Part shown: in pieces, positions 57,014 to 64,000 of the stretch | How the letters are laid out: every line of letters starts with the position of its first letter | Numbering within the stretch: position 1 is the stretch's first letter | NCBI RefSeq assembly: GCF_034259105.1 | Contig: NZ_CP139478.1 | Location: 451,501-515,500, forward strand | Direction: 5' to 3' | Source: Limosilactobacillus reuteri | GTDB lineage: Bacteria > Bacillota > Bacilli > Lactobacillales > Lactobacillaceae | Length of the DNA stretch: 64,000 nucleotides | The notes under the pieces: model-generated | The model's input: the letters and a program-made list of their open reading frames with translations, nothing else | Told to the model about the DNA's origin: nothing | Database searches by the model: none | Made by a program: the position numbers and the translations under genes

Positions 57014-58506
57014 GGCTTTACAATTTTAAGTACTGATGGATTTAACATCAGGGCTTTATTTGTTTAAAATTTAAAATAAAAAAGCGAAAGATGGTTGGAC
57101 CCCGTCTTCGCTAAGAAAGGACCATCTTTCATGAACAATTCTATCAAAACTATCTTAGGAATTAAAGATCCTTACCTCAAACTAGATGAAAAGAATTTTG
57201 ATAACCCAATTGAAGATCAACCTAATCAAATCATTGTCCATCTTATTCAAACTTACCCCATACGTTGCCCAAAATGTGGACACTTAATGTGTAAAAATGG
57301 CTATAAAACAGTTAATTGCTTGGGACCAGAGCTTCACTTTAAGCCAACAATCTGGTCGATTAAAAAGCAAAAATATATCTGTAAAGCTTCTTCTTCTTGT
57401 CCTGAAGTAGTTACTAAATTAGCAGCCGTTGAAGATATTCATTATCGTAATCATATCTCTTTAGCGATAAAACAACGGGCAATGATGCTTCTAACAAAAA
57501 ACGAATCACAAAGTGATTTAGCCAAAGAATTAAATGTCTCTGACTGGACAATTAGACGAGTCATTACAAATCTTGATCAGTTTTTTAAGCCTAACTATCA
57601 TTGGTTACCTCGCCATATTGCCTTTGATGATTTTAAGTCTGGTCGCTTTGCCCCCAGCGGAATGAGTATGATTCTAATGAATATTGAAAATAAGCGGACG
57701 CTTGATATTATCTTGTCACGTAAAAATAGCTATCTGCGAAAATACTTTCTTCGATATGACCGTTCAGCACGCTTAGCAGTTCAAACAGTAACGGTTGACT
57801 TGTACACTCCTTACCGCCATTTGATTCATGAGCTTTTCCCCCACGCTTTAATTATCGCTGATCATTTTCATATTGTTGCTCAAGCATATCGTGCATTTAA
57901 CAAAATTAGGATCCAAGTAATGAATCGTGCCGGTGCTGGCACTCATAAATGGCGTGCACTTAAGCACTTTTGGAAATTACTCCTAACGCCTGCTAATGAG
58001 CTTAAATATGATAATTATTGGTCAAGGCGTAACTTTAGTTACGCTCAATTAACCGATGTGGAAGTCATTCATCGTCTTCTAAGCTTTGATAATGAACTAA
58101 AAAGGGCTTATGAATACTATCAAAACTTAATTCTGGTGATTGCTCATCGTAGCAAGAAAGAATTAAAAAACTTACTCGCGATTAAATGGACGCAGCTTCC
58201 CCAAGCACTGCAAAAAGTTCAGCGTACTCTTCGCAGACATAAACAAGAAATTTACAATAGTTTTAAATATGATACCTATACAAATGGTCCCGTTGAAGGA
58301 ACTAACAATAAAATTAAAGTTATTAAACGAACTGCTTATGGCTTTCGTAATTTCTTTAATTTCCGAATTAGAATCCTCCTTGCATTACCAAATACCTACA
58401 TTGCAATAAACTGGAGAAATAAACAAACAGCTCATGCCAAAGTCCAGGCACAAGCTGCTTAGTAAAATTATTTTATTTTCTCATCAGTACTTCTTGACGA
58501 AGAGCC
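57014..58506 (+). mobile_element. ISL3-family insertion sequence with 8-bp target duplication
   Basis: A 1,493-bp element. The ends GGCTTTACAATTTTAAGTAC and, at the right end read inward, GGCTCTTCGTCAAGAAGTAC share GGCT and AAGTACTGATG as imperfect inverted repeats. It is flanked by CAAATGTG at 57006-57013 and 58507-58514, the 8-bp duplication expected for ISL3. The transposase is intact. Removing it joins the LysM terminator to the -10 region of ssrA. Confidence 0.93.
57131..58462 (+). CDS. ISL3-family transposase
   Basis: A 443-aa DDE transposase: an N-terminal zinc-finger-like part (CPKCGHLMCKNG and CKASSSCP), an HTH (QSDLAKELNVSDWTIRRVI), IAFDDFKSGR and IADHFHIVAQAYRAFNKIR for the catalytic aspartates, and a C-terminal YTNGPVEGTNNKIKVIKRTAYGFRNF with the glutamate. 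The ATG at 57131 with SD AGAAAGGA is preferred to an in-frame ATG at 57095. Confidence 0.93.
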   Translation: MNNSIKTILGIKDPYLKLDEKNFDNPIEDQPNQIIVHLIQTYPIRCPKCGHLMCKNGYKTVNCLGPELHFKPTIWSIKKQKYICKASSSCPEVVTKLAAVEDIHYRNHISLAIKQRAMMLLTKNESQSDLAKELNVSDWTIRRVITNLDQFFKPNYHWLPRHIAFDDFKSGRFAPSGMSMILMNIENKRTLDIILSRKNSYLRKYFLRYDRSARLAVQTVTVDLYTPYRHLIHELFPHALIIADHFHIVAQAYRAFNKIRIQVMNRAGAGTHKWRALKHFWKLLLTPANELKYDNYWSRRNFSYAQLTDVEVIHRLLSFDNELKRAYEYYQNLILVIAHRSKKELKNLLAIKWTQLPQALQKVQRTLRRHKQEIYNSFKYDTYTNGPVEGTNNKIKVIKRTAYGFRNFFNFRIRILLALPNTYIAINWRNKQTAHAKVQAQAA

Positions 58507-58521
58507 CAAATGTGGTATAAT
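58494..58521 (+). promoter_or_regulatory. Hybrid ssrA promoter with -35 from the ISL3 end
   Basis: TTGACG (58494-58499), inside the right end of the IS, is followed by a 16-nt spacer and TATAAT (58516-58521). The latter has an extended -10 TG. The uninterrupted ancestral sequence would have only a T-rich stretch in the -35 place. The distance to the mature tmRNA 5' G at about 58537 is 15 nt. Confidence 0.75.
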
Positions 58522-58536
58522 AGGTATACCTCTTAT

Positions 58537-58907
58537 GGGGATGTTTATGGATTCGACAGGTATAGGTCGAGTTTCAATTGCGTTTCGAAGGTTGCGTCTT
58601 CGTAAAAACGCTCAGTTTTAAATTATAACTGCAAACAATAATTCAAACTCTTACGCATACGCTGCCTAACAAGTAGCGCGCGTAGATCCATTCCGGGTTC
58701 GTCCATGATGCGGCAATGGGTTTTATACTTAGTGGACTACGCTTATTGCTCCCGTTTGAAGTAATAAGAAGAGATTAATCAAGCTAGCTAACCATGGTTG
58801 CCCTGATCAACGGCGTTTTGGTTAGTGAAATCTAAATAGTTGAGATATGAACGTAGAGATTGAAATGGCGATATGCTTGGACACGGGTTCGACTCCCGTC
58901 ATCTCCA
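58537..58907 (+). ncRNA. ssrA: Transfer-messenger RNA (tmRNA)
   Basis: A 371-nt RNA that rescues stalled ribosomes with SmpB. The 5' end GGGGATGTTTATGGATTCGAC pairs at the acceptor with CATCTCC at 58900-58906; the T arm GACACGGGTTCGACTCCCGTC is typical. The tag reading frame starts GCA at 58631 and stops TAA at 58667-58669, encoding ANNNSNSYAYAA. CCA is not encoded (discriminator A then CTA), so it is added after transcription. Confidence 0.96.
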
Positions 58908-58921
58908 CTATATGCCTATAA

Positions 58922-58952
58922 GGACTGCCGTTGGTTTATGGCAGTCTTTTTT
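58922..58952 (+). terminator. Terminator of ssrA
   Basis: GGACTGCC/GGCAGTC stem followed by T6. Confidence 0.9.
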
Positions 58953-59054
58953 AATGCTAAGAATATTAGGATAATTAGTGGAGTTTCATAAGAAGTTATT
59001 CCCATGTAAAAATTAGTAAATAGAGTTCAGATAAAATATAAAGGAATGAATTAA

Positions 59055-59774
59055 ATGGAAATATTAATGATTGAGGATAACCATTCTGTCTGTGAAATGA
59101 TGGCAATGTTTTTCAAAAAAGAAAAATGGCAATATGAATTTGCTTATGATGGTGTTGAAGCAGAAGAAAAGTTTAATGCGGATCCTCATAAATGGGACAT
59201 TATTTTATTAGACCTTAATCTTCCTAAAAAGGACGGAATGCAGGTCGCAGCTGACATTCGACGGGTATCACCAACAGTTCCTTTAATTATGCTAACAGCT
59301 CGTGATACTGAAAGTGATCAGGTATTAGGACTCGAAATTGGTGCGGATGATTACATAACCAAGCCGTTTAGTACGATTACTTTGATTGCACGGATCAAAG
59401 CTCTTTATCGGCGAACACATTTAAACAAGCTTGAGGATGTTCAAGAAACTGATAGTGACGATACATTTGATATTCAAACAAAGAACTTTAAGATGAATAC
59501 TAAGACAAGGGAAGTATTCTTATACGGAGAGCCTGTTGGTGATTTAACACCTAAAGAATTTGACTTATTAAAGACACTTGCCTCGAAACCACGTCAAGTA
59601 TTCACCCGTTCACAACTTTTACAGTTAGTATGGGATTATGAATATTACGGTGATGAACGAACCGTTGATGCCCATATTAAAAAGTTACGGCAGAAGCTAG
59701 AAAATATTGGACCTCAAGTGATTAAGACTGTATGGGGGGTCGGTTATAAGTTTGATGATGAGGGTAACAACTAA
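59055..59774 (+). CDS. OmpR-family response regulator (YclJ-like)
   Basis: A 239-aa two-component regulator. The receiver domain (MEILMIEDNHSVCEMM, phospho-acceptor Asp53 in IILLDLNLP, Lys in DYITKPFS) is followed by a winged-helix DNA-binding domain (LTPKEFDLLKTLAS..SQLLQLVWDYEYYGDERTVDAHIKKLRQKL). It most resembles Bacillus YclJ by its N-terminus. Its stop codon shares one base with the kinase start. Target genes are unknown. SD AAAGGAAT. Confidence 0.92.
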   Translation: MEILMIEDNHSVCEMMAMFFKKEKWQYEFAYDGVEAEEKFNADPHKWDIILLDLNLPKKDGMQVAADIRRVSPTVPLIMLTARDTESDQVLGLEIGADDYITKPFSTITLIARIKALYRRTHLNKLEDVQETDSDDTFDIQTKNFKMNTKTREVFLYGEPVGDLTPKEFDLLKTLASKPRQVFTRSQLLQLVWDYEYYGDERTVDAHIKKLRQKLENIGPQVIKTVWGVGYKFDDEGNN

Positions 59775-61261
59775 TGAAATTAATGTATCGGTTGATGCTT
59801 TCATTTTTTGCGATTATTTTGACGCTAATGATGATTGTTAGTATTTCGTTTATCAATGTGACTAACAACACTATGTATCACAATACGTGGCAACAATTGA
59901 AAAGTTATTCTGATAGTTTAATTCAGGATTCTATTCGTTACAATATGGCAACCCAAAGTTTTGAAGGGTTTGCTACAGAATCATTAAATAGCAATGCCAA
60001 TCTTTTAACACGTCAAAATGTTCACTTTGCAATCTATGATACAACTCACCGGAAAATCTTTGCCAGTAACGGCTTTGCTCCGAGTATGAGTAAAAGTGAT
60101 TGGAAAAAATTAAAAAAGGGAGAAACCGTTTGTACTAAACTAATTACTCCTAAAATTAATTCACGAGTATCGAAGGGGGCTTCTCCACGAATGACCGAAG
60201 TTTCACGACCATATTTTTATAAAGGGAAGATGATTGCGGTAGTTTCAATTGCAACCTTTGTATCGACGATTGAGCAAAATATGCATCAAATAAAGATTAA
60301 CTTAATAATGGCGTTACTGACTGCTAGTCTTGTAACGCTTGCAGTTAGCTACTTCTTGGCACGGTCAATTAACAAACGAATTGATCGATTACGGATGGCT
60401 ACTCATCAAATTGCCCAAGGAAATTACAATGTTGAAGTGGATGATAATGGGCGTGATGAAGTGGCAGACCTTGGTCGGAGTTTTAACCAAATGACCGCTT
60501 CGCTACGTGAATCGCAACAAGAAATTCGCCGGCAAGAGGAGCGGAGACGCCAATTTATGGCCAATGCAGCCCATGAAATGCGGACGCCATTAACAACTAT
60601 TAATGGCATTCTTGAAGGGTTACAGTATGATGCGATTCCAGAAGAGGACAAAAAGCATAGTATTCAATTAATGCAGAACGATACTCGCCGTTTAATTCGC
60701 TTGGTTAATGATAATTTGGATTATGAAAAGATTCGCACTAACCAAATTGCGATGGAACGAAAAGTATTTGATGCATCGGCAGTACTCGAAAATTTACGAG
60801 AGCAGTTAGCAAAAAAAGCCAAAGAGAAAAAGGATACTCTGCACTTGGATGTAGAAAAGAATTTACGGGTATATGCAGACTATGATCGGTTTGTACAGAT
60901 TATGTTCAATATCATTCAAAACGCAATCCAATTCACTGATAACGGAATTATTGACATTCGTGGAAAACGTGTGGAAAAGGGAAGCCAATTTGAAGTTCAA
61001 GATAATGGGATTGGGATGACCCCTGAACAACTTGAAAATATCTGGGAACGATACTATAAGGCTGATCGTTCACGGATGAATACTAAGTACGGGGAATCCG
61101 GCTTAGGGCTTGCGATTGTGCGGCAGTTAGTTCTCCTTCATGGAGGAAAAATTGCCGTAAAAAGTCAGTATGGTAAGGGGACAACATTTACAATCTTTTT
61201 CCCTGATCGTGAATATGCTCCTCATAACATTCAACTTACAAATAATAAAGATAAAAAGTAA
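59774..61261 (+). CDS. Sensor histidine kinase (YclK-like)
   Basis: A 495-aa membrane kinase: N-terminal helix (about 5-27), an extracellular sensor region of about 145 residues, a second helix (about 175-197), HAMP (about 198-250), HisKA with phospho-acceptor His267 (NAAHEMRTPLTTI) and HATPase_c with N box NAIQFTDNG, G1 DNGIGM and G2 GLGLAIV. Partner of the preceding regulator by overlap. The sensed signal is unknown. Confidence 0.93.
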   Translation: MKLMYRLMLSFFAIILTLMMIVSISFINVTNNTMYHNTWQQLKSYSDSLIQDSIRYNMATQSFEGFATESLNSNANLLTRQNVHFAIYDTTHRKIFASNGFAPSMSKSDWKKLKKGETVCTKLITPKINSRVSKGASPRMTEVSRPYFYKGKMIAVVSIATFVSTIEQNMHQIKINLIMALLTASLVTLAVSYFLARSINKRIDRLRMATHQIAQGNYNVEVDDNGRDEVADLGRSFNQMTASLRESQQEIRRQEERRRQFMANAAHEMRTPLTTINGILEGLQYDAIPEEDKKHSIQLMQNDTRRLIRLVNDNLDYEKIRTNQIAMERKVFDASAVLENLREQLAKKAKEKKDTLHLDVEKNLRVYADYDRFVQIMFNIIQNAIQFTDNGIIDIRGKRVEKGSQFEVQDNGIGMTPEQLENIWERYYKADRSRMNTKYGESGLGLAIVRQLVLLHGGKIAVKSQYGKGTTFTIFFPDREYAPHNIQLTNNKDKK

Positions 61262-61276
61262 GCCAATGATTTGAGT

Positions 61277-61314
61277 GAAACGCTTTAACACTGATAATAA
61301 AGCGTTTCTTTTTT
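61277..61314 (+). terminator. Terminator of the two-component operon
   Basis: GAAACGCTTTA/TAAAGCGTTTC perfect stem followed by T6. Confidence 0.9.
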
Positions 61315-61359
61315 ATAGACCAATTTTTATAATCCAAAAAAATTTAAAGAAAGCGCTTG

Positions 61360-61373
61360 TGGAAGCGTTTACC
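61360..61373 (+). promoter_or_regulatory. cre site before the RbsU-like transporter
   Basis: TGGAAGCGTTTACC matches TGNAANCGNTNNCA at 8 of 9 defined positions and lies just before a TATGAT -10 (61375-61380). A second, poorer cre-like stretch, AAGCGCTTGT, overlaps it on the left. Confidence 0.65.
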
Positions 61374-61430
61374 TTATGATACACTTATATCTCGTAATAA
61401 TATTATGGATTGATAGGAGAGAATTTTTTT

Positions 61431-62291
61431 ATGAACTACTTACTTGCTTTAATCCCTGCGATTGGGTGGGGGATTATGCCACTGATCACTGGTAAAATCG
61501 GTGGTTCAACGATTAACCAAATGTTTGGTATTGGTGCTGGTGCTACGATTGTTGGATTGGTTGCATTCATTATTGGTCATCCAACGGTTACAACGACCGG
61601 ATTCTGGTTCTCAGTACTGTGTGGTGCTTTGTGGACAATTGGTCAGATTGGACAATTCGTTTCATTTAAGCGGATGGGTGTTTCAAACACGATTCCCCTA
61701 TCAACAGTACTTCAATTAGTTGGTAACTCTTTGATTGGGGTTATTATCTTTGGAGAATGGCGTGGAGCACGTGCCCTTACTATTGGTTTCATCGCCTTAG
61801 CAATTGTTATTGTTGGTGCTTTGATGACCTCTGTTACTGATCAGAGCAGCGGAAAGAAAGTTACTGTCCAGAATTTCCTTTTTCTATTAATTACTTCTAT
61901 TGGTTACTGGGTTTACTCAGCATTCCCAAAGATGCCAATGGTTGCTAATGATAGTTCTTTAGGAATTTTCCTTCCAGAAATGCTTGGTATTTTACTTGGA
62001 TCTATTATTTATGCTATTTGTTCAGGAAATATTGATTCCTTCAAGCAAAAGGAACAATATCTCAATATCTGGGGTGGTATTTCTTGGGGAATTGCGGCCC
62101 TAGCTTATATCTTTGCTGGACGGGCATTAGGAATTAATACGGCCTTTGTCTTCACACAAATGAACGTTATCATTGCAACAATTGGTGGTATCTTAGTTCT
62201 TCATGAACACAAGACTCGGCGGGAAATGTCATTTACAATTGCCGGAATCATCTTTATTGTGGCCGGAAGTATTTTAACTATTTTTGCTTAA
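61431..62291 (+). CDS. GRP-family sugar transporter (RbsU/GlcU-like)
   Basis: A 286-aa, ten-helix DMT-superfamily uptake protein: MNYLLALIPAIGWGIMPLITGKIGGS and the QIGQFVSFKRMGVSNTIPLSTVLQLVGNSL segment are typical of the glucose/ribose porter family. Members import glucose or ribose by proton symport. With rbsKD and an FHS permease at 44-47 kb it may be a second ribose or glucose route. The ATG at 61431 has SD AGGAGAG; an in-frame ATG at 61410 overlaps the SD region. The cre site suggests catabolite repression. Confidence 0.9.
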   Translation: MNYLLALIPAIGWGIMPLITGKIGGSTINQMFGIGAGATIVGLVAFIIGHPTVTTTGFWFSVLCGALWTIGQIGQFVSFKRMGVSNTIPLSTVLQLVGNSLIGVIIFGEWRGARALTIGFIALAIVIVGALMTSVTDQSSGKKVTVQNFLFLLITSIGYWVYSAFPKMPMVANDSSLGIFLPEMLGILLGSIIYAICSGNIDSFKQKEQYLNIWGGISWGIAALAYIFAGRALGINTAFVFTQMNVIIATIGGILVLHEHKTRREMSFTIAGIIFIVAGSILTIFA

Positions 62292-62310
62292 ATTATATTA
62301 AAACTAAATT

Positions 62311-62347
62311 TAAAAAGACCTTCATTGGATTTTGATGAAGGTCTTTT
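62311..62347. terminator. Bidirectional terminator between convergent genes
   Basis: AAAAGACCTTCAT/ATGAAGGTCTTTT stem, A- and T-flanked. Confidence 0.9.
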
Positions 62348-62364
62348 AATATCGAAATTATTAT

Positions 62365-62979
62365 TTAATAAGGAAAATTTTCCAAGCGATCTTTATCGGT
62401 AATAGGGCGAATCACTTTGCCTGGAACTCCAAGGACAAGGGAGTTATCAGGAATGTCTTTAGTAACGACAGTACCTGCTCCGATAACGCAATCATTGCCG
62501 ATTGTTACGCCTGGACAAACTGTTACATTGCTTGCAAGCCAACAGTTATCACCAATTGTAACTGGTTTGCCATATTCAACGTCATCGAACCGACCGTCAG
62601 CTTGCTGCCGAATATTACGCTGCTGATACATGAGGGGATGCATGGCTGTAATGATTGAGACATTTGGACCGCACATTACGTTATCTCCAATAGTAATAGG
62701 ACATGTATCTAAAATGGTAAAGTTAAAATTAGCATAGAAATTCTTACCTATTTTGGTAAAACGACCGTAATCAATATGAATAGGTCCTTGAAGATATATT
62801 CCATCATCATGCTGAGAAAATAGGCGATCAATAATCATTCCTCGTTCAACAGTATCTTCATCAGTTGTTAAGTTATAGTCACGACAAAGACGATGAGCAA
62901 GGTGAGAAAACTTATCTAATTCCGGTGTTCCAGGACGATAAGGCTTCCCAGCTAACATATTTTCAGTATTTTTATCCAT
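62365..62979 (-). CDS. Sugar O-acetyltransferase (maltose/galactoside type, hexapeptide repeat)
   Basis: A 204-aa left-handed beta-helix acetyltransferase. The N-terminal MLAGKPYRPGTPEL is the Maa/LacA signature; hexapeptide repeats run from about residue 65 to 185 (ITIGDNVMCGPNVSI, VTIGDNCWLASNVTVCPGVTIGNDCVIGAGTVV) and the catalytic His lies in TAMHPL. It transfers acetyl from acetyl-CoA to the 6-OH of sugars. SD AGGGAATA is weak. Confidence 0.92.
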   Translation of the reverse strand: MDKNTENMLAGKPYRPGTPELDKFSHLAHRLCRDYNLTTDEDTVERGMIIDRLFSQHDDGIYLQGPIHIDYGRFTKIGKNFYANFNFTILDTCPITIGDNVMCGPNVSIITAMHPLMYQQRNIRQQADGRFDDVEYGKPVTIGDNCWLASNVTVCPGVTIGNDCVIGAGTVVTKDIPDNSLVLGVPGKVIRPITDKDRLENFPY

Positions 62980-63159
62980 GAATAATTATTCCCTTCAATT
63001 TATGTAAGCGGATACACTGCATATTCCCAGTATGCCTAATTAACCTTAAATTGTCAATTTTCATTAATGAGAAAAAATTGCTAGTTCTGATTGAAACCGA
63101 CTTCATTATTCGCTATCATTTAAATGTCTAAAAAATAAAAATAGAAAGAAGCTATTGGA

Positions 63160-64000
63160 ATGACACACATTAAATTTGACAGTAGCGCATTAAAGCAATT
63201 TGTTCATGAAAACGAACTTGGTGAAATGCAAGCAATGGTTAACGCCGCTAATGATGAATTACGGAATGGGACTGGTGCTGGCGCCGATTTCCGTGATTGG
63301 CTCCATTTACCAACCGAATATGATAAAGAAGAATTTGCCCGTATTAAGAAGGCTGCTGATAAGATTCAACGTGATTCAGATGTTTTAGTTGTTATTGGAA
63401 TTGGTGGTTCTTACCTTGGTGCCCAAATGGCAATTGACTTCTTACACAATACTTTCTATCAAGCTCAAAAGGCAAAAGACCGGAAAGCTCCATTGGTAGT
63501 CTTTGCTGGTAACTCCTTGAGTTCAACCTATGTTCATGACTTGATTCAATTAATTGGTGACAAAGACTTTTCAATCAATGTTGTTTCAAAGTCAGGAACA
63601 ACCACTGAACCATCAATTGCCTTCCGAATCTTTAAGGACCTTTTAATTAAGAAGTATGGTGAAAATGAAGCTAATAAGCGGATTTATGCTACTACTGATA
63701 AGGCTAAGGGTGCCTTAAAGACTGAAGCAGATGCTCATGGCTATGAAACCTTTGTTATTCCTGATGGGGTTGGAGGACGTTATTCAGTTCTTTCTGCGGT
63801 AGGTCTTTTGCCAATCGCTGCTTCTGGTGCGGACATTGATAAGCTGATGGAAGGGGCTGCACGAGCAGAAAAGGATTACGTTGATCCTGATCTAACCAAG
63901 AACGAAGCCTACCAATACGCTGCTTACCGGAACATTCTTTATCGTAAGGGCTATGAAACAGAATTACTCGAAAACTACGAGCCTAACATGCGGATGTTTG
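63160..64000 (+). CDS. pgi: Glucose-6-phosphate isomerase (3' end outside window)
   Basis: The first 280 codons of Pgi, running off the right edge. It interconverts glucose-6-phosphate and fructose-6-phosphate. The start [15 protein letters not shown], substrate-binding [15 protein letters not shown], the SIS-type [19 protein letters not shown] and [14 protein letters not shown] (PGI signature 1) are present. The SD is weak (GAAAGAAG). It fits the short, bacterial-type Pgi of lactobacilli. Confidence 0.95.
   Translation, partial: MTHIKFDSSALKQFVHENELGEMQAMVNAANDELRNGTGAGADFRDWLHLPTEYDKEEFARIKKAADKIQRDSDVLVVIGIGGSYLGAQMAIDFLHNTFYQAQKAKDRKAPLVVFAGNSLSSTYVHDLIQLIGDKDFSINVVSKSGTTTEPSIAFRIFKDLLIKKYGENEANKRIYATTDKAKGALKTEADAHGYETFVIPDGVGGRYSVLSAVGLLPIAASGADIDKLMEGAARAEKDYVDPDLTKNEAYQYAAYRNILYRKGYETELLENYEPNMRMF

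Overview
The window is a low-GC Firmicute chromosome segment, about 40% GC by eye. Its gene content fits a heterofermentative lactobacillus, most likely Limosilactobacillus reuteri. I infer the species from protein similarity and codon style; no rRNA gene is present to confirm it. Signs of a lactic acid bacterium include the lutAB lactate-utilisation genes, uvrBA-rapZ-yvcK-whiA-clpP synteny, a gap-pgk-tpiA-eno cluster, T-box, CcpA (cre), CtsR and CIRCE regulatory sites, and an Apf-like LysM protein.

Layout. 1-1.6 kb: lutB (cut by the window edge) and lutA on the minus strand. 1.8-8.7 kb: trxB, an M20 peptidase, a T-box-controlled amino-acid-binding protein, a hotdog thioesterase, phosphoglucomutase, an HD phosphohydrolase and a small membrane protein under a likely CcpA promoter. 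8.9-13.8 kb: uvrB and uvrA behind a LexA-like box. 13.87-14.95 kb: an IS30 element, followed by an APC permease with a leader that looks like an attenuator. 16.6-19.5 kb: rapZ-yvcK-whiA. 19.5-20.2 kb: two very small genes, a 37-aa minus-strand ORF and a 43-aa basic protein, each with its own promoter, SD and terminator. 20.3-22.5 kb: an OPA-family organophosphate transporter and clpP with both CtsR and CIRCE operators. 22.6 kb: tRNA-Arg(CCG). 23-27.6 kb: gap, pgk, tpiA and eno, with tpiA translated behind an 11-G tract. 27.6-28 kb: structured, gene-free DNA. 28-38.8 kb: amino-acid permease, ClC transporter, secG-est-rnr-smpB, a LURP-one protein, ung-pta-tsaE-GNAT.

38.78-40.69 kb: a group II intron placed directly after a terminator, with its reverse transcriptase broken by one frameshift. 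40.7-42.7 kb: PAS protein, DEDDh exonuclease and murB. 42.85-43.92 kb: a second, diverged IS30 element. 44.1-46.8 kb: rbsK-rbsD-sugar permease. 47-52.2 kb: cdaA-cdaR-glmM and glmS, covering c-di-AMP and UDP-GlcNAc supply. 52.3-52.45 kb: a strong promoter with a perfect cre site and a terminator about 100 nt later with no ORF, a candidate CcpA-repressed small RNA. 52.5-56.9 kb: small protein, OatA-like acyltransferase, MarR regulator, HAD phosphatase and LysM protein. 57.0-58.5 kb: an ISL3 element with an 8-bp target duplication that sits in the promoter of ssrA (tmRNA) and appears to donate a new -35 box. 59-64 kb: a YclJK-like two-component system, an RbsU-like sugar transporter, a hexapeptide acetyltransferase and the start of pgi.

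Most of the segment is conserved housekeeping DNA. The best candidates for something undescribed are short: the cre-controlled RNA at 52.4 kb, the two tiny genes at 19.6-20.1 kb, the IS-derived hybrid promoter of ssrA, the poly-G tract before tpiA, and the leader of the permease at 15.2 kb. I found no CRISPR array, prophage or defence island.
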